Assembly (NCBI GenBank): GCA_028571685.1
Contig: CM053162.1
Span: 71,288,351-71,352,350, forward strand
Length of the DNA: 64,000 nt
Reading direction: 5' to 3'
Source: Heterohyrax brucei
Lineage: Eukaryota > Chordata > Mammalia > Hyracoidea > Procaviidae
The notes beneath the pieces were generated by a model, which was not told the DNA's origin, searched no databases, and saw only the letters and a program-made list of their open reading frames with translations. This document shows positions 1-12,222 of this stretch, piece after piece (position 1 is the stretch's first letter; every line of letters starts with the position of its first letter). A program made the position numbers and the translations under genes.

Positions 1-65
1 GATAAAATACTTACAAATAAATCTAACCAGGGATGTAGAAGACCTATATAAAGAAAACTACAAAA

Positions 66-232
66 AAACCCAAAACCCACCACCATCAAGTTGATTCCAA
101 CTCACAGCAACCCTATAACACAGAGAAGAACTGTCCCATAGAGTTTCTAAGCGACACCTGGTAAAATTGAACTACCAGCCTTTAGGTTAGCAGCCATACT
201 ACTTAACCAGTATGTCAGCAAGGTTTCCAAAA
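66..232 (-). mobile_element. AfroSINE-type SINE in old L1
   Basis: Reverse-oriented copy. The tail complement lies near 85-120 (ATTCCAACTCACAGCAACCC) and the tRNA-derived head complement near 190-230. Flanking L1 text resumes on both sides. The copy is clearly diverged. Confidence 0.8.
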
Positions 233-1321
233 CTAAGAAAGACCTACATAGATGAAAAAAAATACCATCCTCCATAGACAGGAAGACTCAACATTGTGAA
301 AATGTCAATCCTACCCAAAGCAATCTGCAGATATGACCCAATCCTGATCCAAATACCAATCATATACTGTATCAGATGGAAAAACTAATCATCAACTTCA
401 TGTGAAAAGGAAAGAGGCCCCAGGCAAGCAATGCATTACTGAAGAAAAAGAACAAAAAGGCTTCATTACCTGATCTCAGAATCTACAGCAAGGTAGTCAA
501 AACAGACACATAGAACAATGGGACAGAATCTAGCACCCAGATGTAAATCCATCCACCTGTGGTCAGCTGATTTTGACAAAGGACCAAAGTCCACTAAACA
601 GGGAAAAGACAATCTTTTTAACAAATGATGCTGGCAAAACTGGGTGTCCATCTATAAAAAAAAATGAAAAAGGACTTATATCCAACACCATACACAAAAA
701 TTAACTTCAAATGAATCAAAGACCAAAGCATGAAACCTAAAAGGATAAAGATCATGGAAGAAAATTCAGAGCAACACTAGGAGACCTGATACATGGGAAA
801 AATAGAATACAAACTCTTAACTAACAATGCACAAACACCAGAAGATACACTAGATAGCTAGGCGCACCACAAAATGAAACACATACTCATCCAAAGATTT
901 CTGCCACAAGAGGAAAAAGAGAACCTACAGGCTAGGGGTAAAAAACCAGCTGTGACATATTGACAGGGGTCCAATCTTTAACATCTATAAGATATTTCAA
1001 TACCTCAGTAGCAAAAAGGCAACTAATCCAAAAATGGGCAAAAGATATGAACAGACACTTCACCACAGAAGACATGCAGGTGGTTCACACACATGAAAAG
1101 CTACAGATCTTTATCCATTATAGAAAGCAAATCACAACTACAGTGAGAGTCCATCTCACCTAACATTACCGGCACTAATCAATAAAAACCAGAAAACAAC
1201 AAATGTTGGAGAGGCTGTGAGGAGACTGGAAATCCTATGCACTGCTGCTAAGAAGGTAAAATGGTACAACCACTGTGGGAAATCATACAGCGCCTCCTTA
1301 AACAACCAGAAATAGAAATAC

Positions 1322-1723
1322 TGAAAGGTTCCCGAGAGGGGGGGACCCCTCCTCAAGTCACAGGCGACGATGTAAACCCCAATCAGTCATGAAGTCCGCA
1401 GCTTGATGCAAACAGCAAGAGGCTTTATTGAAAGAACCAGCGCGCTGGGGCCCAGCTTCTGAGAGCTGGCACCCCGAGCAGCGGGCGGGGTTGGGTATTT
1501 AAGGGCTAAATTTGTAGGTGGGACCTTTGTTCAGTAGCCTGTAACATTGGTGGGACTTTCACTCAGTAGCCTGTAACATCTTTGAGAACTCAGGACGTTG
1601 GGGGGAAGGGTTGTTCTCTGTGGCGGGAAAAGGTTGTTCTCGGGAACAAAGAACAGAAGTTGGGGGGAAGGGTTGTTCTCTGAAACAAAGACTAGTTTGG
1701 GCTTGTTAGAATTTTCCATTACA
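1322..1723 (-). mobile_element. Solo LTR of a class I endogenous retrovirus (402 bp)
   Basis: A TG...CA bounded element flanked by the 4-bp duplication ATAC (1318-1321 and 1724-1727), inserted precisely into L1. On the minus strand it has a TATA-like CTTAAATA near 1495-1502 and the polyadenylation signal AATAAA (plus-strand 1424-1429). U3 contains direct repeats of a GGGAAGGGTTGTTCTC motif and of CAGTAGCCTGTAACAT. A 4-bp duplication fits gammaretrovirus-like ERV1. There is no internal region, so this is a recombined solo LTR. Confidence 0.85.
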
Positions 1724-2350
1724 ATACCACACGATCTAGCAATCCCCTTCTAAGAATACGTCCTAGAAAAATAAAAGCTGCCACATCAACAGACACCACA
1801 GCATCACTCACAACAGCAAAAACATGGAAACTTAAGCAAAAACCTAAGTGCCCGACACACAGTAAAAGGATAAACAAATTACAATACATATACACAATGA
1901 ATACTGCACAGGAAAGAACAGTGATGAGTCTGAAAGACGTCTGCCAACACGGATGGATCTGGAGGGGCCTTTTGCTGAATGAATAAGCCAGTCACAAAAG
2001 GACAAATGTTGTATAGAACCACTACACTGGAGAGGGTCGGGCTGCTCAGAGGGAAGCACACAAAATATAGGCCATTACCCATCAGGTCAGTGCCCTACTT
2101 AAAAACCATCAGTATAAGACCAAAAGGTCAAGAATCAGTCAGTAGCACAGACAAGAAAATAAAGGAGAAGGAAACTCGAGTGCCTGGAGAGGGAACAGAT
2201 AGAACACAGTTAAGGAAAATGCTGGCACCCTGTGAGAAATGTAGTTAATGTCACCGAACAATGTGTGTGGAGATGGTCCAACAAGAACTTTAACTAGCTA
2301 TGTAAACTTTTATCAGAAGTTCAATAAAATATTACACAATTAAAAAAGAA

Positions 2351-4007
2351 GATAACCCTAAAAGATCACTTAGCGAGTCCAGGCAAGAGCAGAGGCTCTG
2401 AACGCCACAGGCAGGAGCGATGGAGAGGCCAGTTTGGGGAGACACTTCTGAGGTGGGATCCCAACAGCGGCTGAAGATCGGTGGACTCTGAGTGTGAAAG
2501 ACTCCAGTAAAGAGGCGCCGCTCAGGTTTCTCACGGACAGGCTGAGCAGACGGTGATCTCTTTACCGCGCCATGCGATGCGGGAAGACCCACAAAGGCGG
2601 TGGCTGAAGAGACAGTGAGTTCAGGAGCTGGACACACTGAAGTCAGAGACACCAAAAGGTAAGGAACCAGCAGGGCCTAGGACACAGGGCCAGGGTCAAT
2701 CGTGTGGGGTAATTACACGGGAGGCTGAAGGTCCGACCTGAAGGTGACAGAAAGGTGAGGCGGAGAAAGCCCCCGGGCACACCCCGTTAGGGAGAGGAGC
2801 GACCTGAGGGCAGCCGAGACCACGGGCAGAAAGGCTGCAGGACCAAGAGAAGCCAGTGCACCGGAGCGGGTGCCGGGAGAGCCCGGCAGCACCCACAGCC
2901 AGCAGGAGGGGTTGGGCTGCTCAGAGGGAAGCGCGACCCACTTGGGGTCACAGGTACCAGAGAGAAGCTGGGTGTCTTGGGCACTGGAGCCTAAACAGCA
3001 TCACACAGACACTCTGGGCAGAGCAGGAGGGGTGTCAGGAGCCCCCAAAGGCAGCAGTGAGGGATAGACACCCTCATGAGGTGGGCGAGGGAGACTGCTC
3101 GATCACTGGGGACTGGGAACAGGGTCCGAGTTTTGGAGCCAGGCAGACTTGGGTTTGAGCCCTGTTTTCAGCAGAACGATCTTGGAAAAATCAATCTCCC
3201 TAGGCCTCAAGGCCCCCAAATGCAGAAGGCGGACAACGCCAGCTTGTACTCAGCGTGGTGCTGAGGGCTGCATGAGTGAGAAGCACAGAGCCCCGGCTAG
3301 AACCTGGCATGTGGCTGGCACTCAGTCGTACACGGTAGGTGCAACTTGTGAGGAAACCTCCAAGAGCCACCTGTTTGATTTGCTGGAGGGGACAAAAAAA
3401 AAAAACCTTCTGAAATGGCTTTCCACTCCACCCAGGGAGGGAGAAAAACAAGCAGACTGGTCACCAGATCCAGCAGCAAACAGAGAGACAAATGGGTCAA
3501 CTCTCTCTTTTCTCCCAAAAGTGAAAAGGCTGACACGCAGGCCAGAGCTGCAGTGAAGACCCTCCGTACGAGAAGACCCTCTCCCACCAGACTCCAGACG
3601 AAGCTGAGAGGGGCAGGAGGCTGGAGGGGAGAAGCCAGGAATGTGGCCCGGTGTGACTCCTGCGAGACCACACAAGGACCTGGGGGCAGAAGTAGGAAAC
3701 AGGCCACCAAACCTCCTCAGGGATCAGCGGGGCAGGAGGCAGTCAGCAAGACCGGGGCCTGGAACCGCTGAAGGAAGCTCGACGACTCTGAGTGGACAGC
3801 AGAGGGTCACTGACACTGAGGGACCGCAGGAGAGGTCAAGAGGCACCAGGGCTCCAGATGTTCCATGAGGGGCAAGGGGCTTGCAACCCCGCCTTCCCCT
3901 CACCCGCAGAGAAGACCCAGTCAGCACTGCAGGCCTGAGGGCAGGACCCCACCCGTCCCAGGCTATACAGGGCACTCTTGGTGTCAAATATTCTGCTGCA
4001 TTATTTG
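2351..4007. other. SEMA4F intron 5: no gene; one MIR-like stretch
   Basis: Moderately GC-rich sequence without a recognisable exon. The part at about 3118-3330 reads like a MIR SINE in plus orientation (gagccaggcagacttgggt, then gcctcaaggcc and a diverged 3' core). Nothing else is assigned. Confidence 0.5.
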
Positions 4008-4560
4008 CGAGGTCTGACAAGTCCACGAACTTGATTGTTCTAAGTGCCGCCTACCTTGTGGCTGATACCACTAGGGTCACCTCTGAAGCACCTCCCTTGG
4101 GACATTATGCACCAATGCCAGTGCCTGCTCCACCCTTCAAAGCAATTCTGGAACTCTTTTTCTAGAATGGCCATTGCACATGGCAGCACAGTGGCAAGCT
4201 CGCAAACTTAATTGCATAGTTGTCTGTGGGGGCATTTTCAGCCAGTAAACAAATGACTATATTGGTACACCCTCCCTACTCACCTGACCTGGCCCCCAAT
4301 GCCTTTTTTCTTTACCCAAAGATAAAGGAAATATGCACAGGAAGACATTTCAATGACATTCAGGACATCAAAGGTAATACAATGACAGCTCTGATGGCCA
4401 TTCCAGAAAGAGAGCCCCAAAACTGCTTAGCAGGGTGGACCAGGCACTGGTGTCAGTGCATAGCTTCCCAAGGGGAGGACTTGGAAGGTGACCACAGTGA
4501 TACTCAGCAAAGGGGTATGTAATGCTTTACCTAGGATGAGTTCACAAGCCTAACTGTCAG
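4008..4560 (+). mobile_element. Mariner-like element, copy A
   Basis: A 550-bp element with long inverted terminal arms around a remnant of transposase. The remnant near 4265-4370 reads HPPYSPDLAPNAFFLYPKIK then GRHFNDIQDI, the C-terminal part of a mariner D,D34D transposase. In the SPDLAPxD motif the final Asp, a catalytic residue in mariners, is Ala here. The N-terminal two thirds of the transposase are missing. It is the same family as the copies at 23.7, 34.5 and 41.9 kb. Confidence 0.8.
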
Positions 4561-7500
4561 TCCTGTAGCCATCCCTCCATGACCACCAGGAGGGGCGTCG
4601 CTGCACCACGGGAGGGATGTCACCGTGCCACTGGGGCTCCTCCCACAGCAACCCCACTGTGACCGCCAGGAGGGGTGTCACCCCACCATGACAGCCGGGA
4701 GAGGTGCCATGCAGGGAGCAGCACACACAGCTCTAGGGGTTTCCCACTTTCACTCTGCTATCAAAACGAGAAAAGCGTCCACTTCTAAAGAAGGTTTATA
4801 ACAGGGATGTCTGATCGCTTGTTTTAGAAAGAGGATTTTAAACCAGCTCTGGCCCCTTTCCTTCCCTCCCTTCTCAGGGTCAGATGCCTTCCAGACCAAC
4901 AGCTCCTGCCCCCGTTATCTCAGTCTGCTCCTCCCAGCACCAGGCCAGCTCAGTCCTCTTTCATCTTAACAGCCTCTTACGAGACATCACCAGACACCCA
5001 AAGATGCAGTGCTTCCCCCGCCTCTTTCTCTGTGGGTTCTGCAGGGCTTCTAGAACTGTTTTTGGTCAGCGCATAAATGCTAGCCTCGGTTTCAGTCAAC
5101 TTTGCAATTGACTCTTATGCCACTAATTCAATTTATGTAAAAGATTTACTTAAAAAATGTATGCAAAAGGATTCAGACTGGACCAACATTCCCACTATGC
5201 TAACACTTCCTTCATAAAGGCTCTTTTTTAATTTTGAATACTTCTATTATCCTTAAGAAAATGTTCATCAATTCCAACTTAGAATTTAGGTTCCAGTTCT
5301 TACATGATGCTAGCACCCTTTCCAAAACACAGGGACAGCCCGGCATGACGGGTCACCACAGAAGGCCCCCGGCAAACACTGGCAGTTATGTCAGATCAGA
5401 GAAAGGAAGAATTTCAGAACAAAACTCATCATACTGGGTGTGGACTGATGTGGGTCAGGGACAGCAAAGACCTGGCGGCTCTAGTTAACTACCTGGCCCG
5501 TTCTACACCATGACAGAGTGGACTCCTGTCACTGCTATCTCTCAACAACTGAGAGGCCACTCTGAATTTCACTATCTGCAATTTAGAACAAGGACCGGAA
5601 ACCTTCCGAAACGTTCTCCTCACTCTGTCATACAATAATTTCCTTGGTGACATTCAGGTCCTTAAGCCACATCCCAGGGTGAATCGCCTTGCTGACTAGG
5701 ACAGAGGACTCACTCCCAGACGGCCACACGCGCTTACAGACAGCCGCTTTAAACCATGGAGGTGTGCTCACGATGGTCTCAGCATGCTGCAAGCGACAAG
5801 TCACTTTTGCTGATTAACAATTTTGTGAAATCAAAAGTCACAGATGACTACTAAAAATGAGAAATCTTTCCTAGGGATTCTGACGACCGGCTCAGCATTC
5901 TGCCAAAGACACTTGATAAAAACTGAAGAAAACTAATCTATTGATTATTTAATACATGTATGTATAAACAAGGCCTCATCAATGTCAACAGATGAATGAC
6001 AAAAATGATAACCCAAATATTACATTTACTGGGATATGCACTCTACGCTCATGTCCAAAAACTTTTATGTGATTTTATTATTTTCAGAAATGGTGACTGA
6101 CTAACTATCTGACTATAGATTTTAAGGCTTTTCCTATAAATAAACTCATGCATAAAAAAAAAAATTATTAGATCTTGTATTCCAATTTTTGTTGTCCCTA
6201 AAATAGTATACAAAAATATAGGTAAGAATGAATTTTATGATAAAACAAAACCGAAAAGAGAAGAAACAAATCTCTCCCGAGTACATTCTGGCTGGTAGCC
6301 ACCCTCGAGGACAGAGGCTAACTCCCCAAAGCGTTTCCAAGAAGCAGCTGGTGATTTGAGCTGCCAGCCTCTTGATCAGGGCTCTCCCCCACGGCCCCCG
6401 CGGGGCTCCTTCCTGACACGAGAAGCACGTGTCCGTGACGGAAGACAAAGCGGTCACGATTTGCTAGACAGGAAATGTTAAGACAGATCCCCATCTTAGG
6501 CAACTCACCCAAAAAACCTCCAGACAGATCACAGAGTCAAATGTTTGAGGGGGGGAAATCTGTGAGAAGAAATTCTTTCTCTGCTCTCTAAAGGAAGAAG
6601 GGTTGGGTGTAAAAAGAAATAATCACAAGGCAAAGCTGCACGGACCAGACCGCTAACATGCTACAATCTGATGATCTCGCCAAGAGCACGGGAAGAGAAC
6701 TTACCAAAAAACAAACAAGTACAAAACATGAAGGATTTTCAACTGCACTAACATTCAAAGAAACGCAACTTAAAACAAGGTACCAATTAGCAAAGATCTT
6801 TCACATGACAGTAAATTCTGAGGAAAAAAAAAGAAACCATTTTCACTCAATGTCGGTTTAGGGTGTAAATTGGTACACCCTTTCTAAAACTTCAATTAGC
6901 AACACAGAATGCACCATAAAATGCTCACACCCTCAGATACAGTAACCCGTTTCCAGGAATCTTAACAAGACAATCTACAATGAGAACAGAGCCCCGGACA
7001 CCCTTTTAATGGAGTACTAAAGTCACTCCTGACGCTCACCCTTCCGCCAAAGATGAGACAGGGCCTTAATGCAGAAGACTGACCGGGCACACCAGTCCAG
7101 GGGCAGGGAAGAGAGGGCAGGAAGGGACAGGACAGCTCGCATCTGGGAACCCAAGGTCAAGAAGTGCAGAGTGTGGACAAACCATGCAGGTGGCAACTAA
7201 TGTCACAAAATGCTGGTCGTTTAAAGACAAAACTGTTTTGTTCTGCAACCTTTCACCTACGTACAATAACTAAACAAGTAAGGACAAAATCTGACACACA
7301 AAATTTTCAATGCAGCGTTTTGGATAAAAGCAAAAACTGTGTGGTAAGCAAACTTAAAAATAAACTTTGGACTTGCTTATAGTATATTACAGGATGTGTA
7401 TCCTGATATAATTAACTATGTATCAAGAATCCTTAAATTATATAGAAAATGCCTATGATATAATGTTACATGAAAAAAGCCAAAATTATATCCATATAAC

Positions 7501-7890
7501 ACGAAATGAAAGTTTTCCACAGACATTCACACGTACGTTTTCCCTTAGCCTATTTGTTTTAAACCATCATGAGAAAATGGGGGCACGGCCACTGAATTTG
7601 GAGGGTAGGTATGGGTTAGTCTGACCTCAAATACAAGCACCGGGCACACAGACAAGTCACTTTGCAAGTGACAAAGAACTGGACAGTCATCTTCTGAAGA
7701 GGCTGAGGCATGACCTGTAATGAAGACATTCCACACCCAAGCCACTGCAGACAGGGCGCAGGGATTTATCTGGTGATCACTAATGATTTCCCAGAGCAAC
7801 AGAAGATCGGCCACCAAACATGCGCACAAGTGTACATGCGTGCAGGCCCAGGCACTTACAAAACAAGGCTAAGAGCACAAAAACCGACCA
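4561..7890. other. SEMA4F intron 5: mostly unassigned
   Basis: 4574-4720 has three degenerate repeats of an accaccaggaggggcgtc-like motif. 6322-6386 resembles part of a reverse AfroSINE (gcgtttccaagaagcagctg, then a diverged head). No exon, RNA gene or conserved motif was recognised in the rest. Confidence 0.4.
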
Positions 7891-8053
7891 GCCCATTGCC
7901 ACCAAGCTGATTCCAACTCACAGCGACCCTGCAGAGCAGAATGGAAGTGCCCCACAGAGTTTCCAGGGGGCTCATGGTGGATCTGAACTGTGGACCTCTA
8001 GGTCAGCAGCTGTAGTCCTGTAGTCCTTAACCACTGCACCACCAGGGTTTCCA
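7891..8053 (-). mobile_element. AfroSINE-type SINE
   Basis: Nearly full-length reverse copy. The tail complement ATTCCAACTCACAGCGACCC lies near 7910-7930, and the complement of the tRNA-like A box (CTTAACCACTGCACCACCAG) is at about 8026-8045. Confidence 0.85.
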
Positions 8054-8658
8054 GAAGGTAGTACACTAAAGTATTTCCTGAGTGAAGATATTCTAGAACT
8101 GTATTAATATGGCAGACACTAGACATACATAGCTATGTACATTAAAATTCCAATGAACTAGAATTATAAATTCCATTCTTCAGTCTCACTAGTCATGTTT
8201 CAAAGGCTTAAAAGCCACATGTAGTCAGCGGCTGTGGCACTGGACAGCCCAGATAAAGAACAGTTCCATTGTCACTCATGGTTCTTTTGGACAGCTATGT
8301 TGTAGATTTTTATATTTCTCTTTGCATTTTTTCCAAGTCTCTTTGTATTTTTTCCAGCATGCATTGTAGGGACTGCTCTTGTAAACAGAAAAGGTACATT
8401 CTACGAGGAAAACAAAGGAGGTCACCACAGAAGGCATTGACACCGGGTGTGCAGGAGGACAGTCTAGAGACATCCTGGGGAAAGAACCCTCGGCAGGGCT
8501 GGGGGTCACAGGCATGCTGGGAAGGACAGAAAAGGCCAGTAGGAGATACAGGAACGACACACATTCTGAGCAAAGTAAAGAAAGGATGCAGCAATTCCAA
8601 CTCAGGGGGGAAGGCAATTTCAGCAAGAAGTCACAGGTTCTGATCTCCCCCCACTCAC

Positions 8659-8752
8659 CAGCCATTACAGCTGCTGACCGCTGAGCTGGCTCAAAAGGAC
8701 ATCTCCCCCGGCCACTCTCAAGTCTTTCAACCTGCCGGAAACTGGACACATC
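8659..8752 (-). CDS. SEMA4F: SEMA4F coding exon 5 (last one in the window)
   Basis: A 94-nt exon of 31 codons plus one base, residues 153-183. It begins DVSSFRQVERLESGRGRC, continues with PFEPAQRSAAVMA, and includes the conserved class 4 CPF-P motif. The acceptor is tcttag|GAT at 8753/8752 and the donor CTG|gtgagt at 8659/8658 (phase 1). About 4.9 kb of intron separates it from exon 4. Confidence 0.94.
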
Positions 8753-11700
8753 CTAAGACCAGAAGGGTGCAATTGGTTTAGGGGTCAAAGACAGGTTCAT
8801 GGTGAGAATCACACGGCGGTCAGAGGGTGGGAAAACCCAGCTCCCAGCCATCTCCCATTTCCCCCACCAGGCCCCCATATCCTGGTCTGCTATTCATCAT
8901 GCCCTGCCCACTCCCACCTTTCTCATCTCTGCCTCCCTTCCTGTCACCCATTTCTCTGCCCTCAACTCCCCTCACTCCCCAAGCCCAGGGGCCCTGACGA
9001 CAGAACACCTAGGATGGCCTTGTAAGACACTAAGAGGCAGACAGGTAGGGCTCTCCCCTCAAACCCTAGAGAACTGTGGGTTCTGCAACCCCTCTGAAAA
9101 CAAGCAACAAGACAAGGAGGATGAGGGGACTGGTCCCCTGAGGCTGGGGCCCTCGGGAAGGGTCACGAAGAGTGCAGCCTGATCCAGAGCCTCCTGATGC
9201 CCAGGGGCCTGGTCCAGAAGGGCCACCGCCCTCTACTGCCACCCCACTGGTGACAGACAGGGCCAGAGTCCAGGCAACATCCATGGGAGGGAGAGAACTT
9301 GCAAAGTCAGAGAAGAGTGACCTGAGGCTCGGTCAGGGTGTGACGTTTGGGTAGGAAGAGAGTGACCTGGGTATGCAGTCCCACCAAAGCCAGCCAGAAA
9401 TGACCTGAACCCAGCACCCAGCACTGAGACAGCCATCAAGATGACATCTAAAAATGGTTATCAGGATGATTCCAACCCAGCTCTGAGCAGGAAGTTAAGC
9501 ATGGCTGGTCGGAAGTCAAAGCCATAGAAGCGGCAGGCATGTCCCTCCAGGGCACAGATGGGTGGACACGTGCTGTGGCGGGACACTGAGCCCACCGACA
9601 GCACCTAGGCTTGCTACACAACCTGTGTGCCCTGAGCACGCTGCTGGCCCACCCTCACTGCCCATCTGCCCACCGCAGACAGCAGCAAGACTGTCTCTCC
9701 CTAAAAGTGCCCTGAAGTGGCCTCCTAAAAAGAGGTGTGACCTGAGTCCCCAGACAGGAAATACTGGGTCAAGAGTCTCCGGGGGGTGGGAGAACGCCCA
9801 GAGGCACAAGTACCTCAACTCTGTGTCCAAGGAAACACCCTAGCCCGAGGAGCAAGACGACCCTCTGGCAGCTCGACGAAGAAGTGTGGACGCTCTGCAG
9901 ACCACTGAACACCTGCTGCTGCCCTTCTTAACACCCAGCGAAATCACCGCAGCAGCCACCTCTCTCTACACTGCCCGGCCCCACAGCCACGTTACTCTAC
10001 ACACCCACCCCGGACTGATCTTCCAAGAGCATCAGGCCCTGACTGGATGGTCACTTCCGAGCGGGGCAGTGACAAAGCAGGCTCCCCACTGCCTGGAGTT
10101 AACACTCTTTAACCCAGCCTGCCGAGTTTCTATTTCTCATAATGAATTCTGTCCTATCTAAACCGGATCACCTGGTATTTCACTTCTATGCCTAGAATTC
10201 CTCCCTTACATTTTACTAAGCCTAAAAGAACGAGCTTTCCCCAGCTGTTTTCTTTAATCTTTATGCACCATTGAATAATCTAACTCACTCCCTGCCTTGA
10301 AATACTGCGGACTCTTCTTAAAATGCCACGCTCCTAGAAACCCACTCCTATCTAATTACTGTTTACCTGTCCCCTGTGGTATGTCTCTTCTTTTTCACCC
10401 CTAAGTGTGTATCCTAAGGATCTGTCCGTGGTCCTTCGCACACTCATTCACAGATCTCACCTAGCCCCGCATTTCCAGCCAGACCTTCTACACCTATCAG
10501 TCCCAAGTCTCTGAGGGTGAGCTCTTCAAGCCGAACGTCCCAAGGCCCAACGGACTTCTCACAGTGATTACCTGCCAGTCCCTTCAACTCAACACGCCCC
10601 AACTAGTCCTCTTCCAGCTTCCCCAAATGGCACCATCATGCCCTCCAGGTTTATAACCTTTGAGAAAGCAAGCCTCCTATTAACTAGACAAGCTATGATT
10701 ACTGTCTGATCACAGGGACGCTTAACTAAGGTCTGAAAGAGGCCAGTCCACTCCACTCCATTCTCTGTCCGGTGAAATTCTTCACCGTATCTTCACTGTG
10801 TCAATCAGCACAGTTTCTGATAAACCAGCTGTGGGGAAGGCAAGTCACTCAAGCTGCAGTCGGGGCTGGGAAGAAGGCCCTCACCAAGCTGCAGGGACAG
10901 GACCTGTGCTTTGACCTTGGCCGAGAAGGGCAGAAGACATACCAGACGGTCAGAAAAACAAAGCTGGTCCTTGTTCCATGAAACAGGTTAAACACCACAA
11001 GAAAACGGAGCAAGTGAGTCTTCTGGGCTGCACACTGGCCTGGAGACGGAAGAGTTGGGAGAGCCAGACAAATCTGAACACCAGTCTCGGCTCTGTCTCT
11101 GCTGGCTACAACATCTTAGACACAGTGCCTTGCCTCTCTAGACTTCGCTTTCCCCATCTGTAAGGTGTAAATTAATGATGCTCAAATATCATGATATAGT
11201 GACGAGAATTAAACTCAGTCAGGAACACAGAGTGCCTAATGGGCCCTCAACGGAACGGGAATTCTCATTGTCATGTCACCGCTGCTGTTCTTGTTAGAAG
11301 TCGAATACTTTTCTCCACTAACTGCAGAGAGTGACCTCAGCAAAACAAAATAAAACGTTCTCTTCCACCACCCAGCGAGCCGTAACCGACGGGCAGCATT
11401 CCATGTCACCGGAGCTGGTGCGTCTAGCACCTCCACATCTCTGTGACAATCACTGCTCCATGACCACCTCCATGCAAGCTGCTGTGTGGATTGGCGTGCC
11501 AGAACTCTGAGACGACAGCTGTTGTCTCGAGCCACTGTACTGGTCCTAAGAAGTTCCGCTCTAAAGAAAAGGCGAGAGCTTGGCCAGGCACGCCGGGCGT
11601 GCCGGGAACAGATCGGGCAGCGGTCTAGGAATGACGCAGGGTTCACGGTGGGACCACTTCAGGCGATGCCTGGCACTCCCCTTCACCCAGGTCTTGATGA

Positions 11701-12089
11701 AGGGTCCCTCACTGCACAAGCCAGCCCGGCCCCTTTCAGAGAGAGAGACAGCATGGAAGTTGTGGAGGTCAGGACAGAGCCTCCCCGGTTTCACTCTGTC
11801 GCTGACATTCTTCAAGAGTGGACAGAGGTCCACGTCACAGTAATCTGGACAGGTTTGTCCAGAATGTACCTTATTTGAGAACCCTTCAGGTTCTACCTCA
11901 GAGAGTCAAGGAGGAAGAAGAGACACAGAAAGACTAACTCGGAATGACGGCCGATGAGCCAGGGCTCCGATGTTCACGCCGACGGGCTCCGCAAGGCTGT
12001 GCAGACCACCACGAAAGGTCACAGATGACAATGGCAGCTTTCCTGCCATCTGGTGGGCTTTGTTTGAACTGCAAAGAAACTGCAGTTAA

Positions 12090-12222
12090 CTGCCCCTGAG
12101 TTGATTCCAACTCAGATCAACCCTAAAAGACAGAACAGAACTGCCCCCCCGGGTTTCCAAGAAGCAGCTAGTAGACTTAGGCAGCAGCTGCGTTCTTAGC
12201 CACTGCACCACCAGGCCTCTGG
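12090..12222 (-). mobile_element. AfroSINE-type SINE, partial
   Basis: Reverse copy with the tail complement TTGATTCCAACTCAGATCAA and head complement CCACTGCACCACCAG. It has internal deletions. Confidence 0.8.

Larger units (their letters stand above)
1..2350 (+). mobile_element. Old L1 3' portion (end of ORF2 and 3' UTR), interrupted
   Basis: Decayed L1 sequence in plus orientation. Residues typical of the ORF2 C-terminal region can be read through stops: the segment near 1030-1080 resembles the KKWAKDMNRHF region and 1195-1215 the NKCWRGCGE region. The 3' end is near 2350, after AATAAA-rich sequence. It is split by a SINE at 66-232 and a solo LTR at 1322-1723, and the L1 text resumes on both sides. 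The reading frames are dead. Confidence 0.8.

Noticed and set aside
1531-1719. Open frame across the solo LTR (minus strand)
   Set aside because: It lies entirely in LTR U3 sequence and follows its repeats; no protein family resemblance.
3149-3771. Overlapping open frames of 100-137 codons on both strands
   Set aside because: GC-rich intronic sequence with a MIR; frames on both strands overlap and none resembles a known protein or has splice support.
8276-8749. 157-codon minus-strand frame
   Set aside because: Only the part at 8659-8752 is SEMA4F exon 5; the rest is intron read through the donor site.
11236-11878. Frames of 87-136 codons on both strands
   Set aside because: Antisense overlap and no recognisable domain; most likely chance in SEMA4F intron 4.
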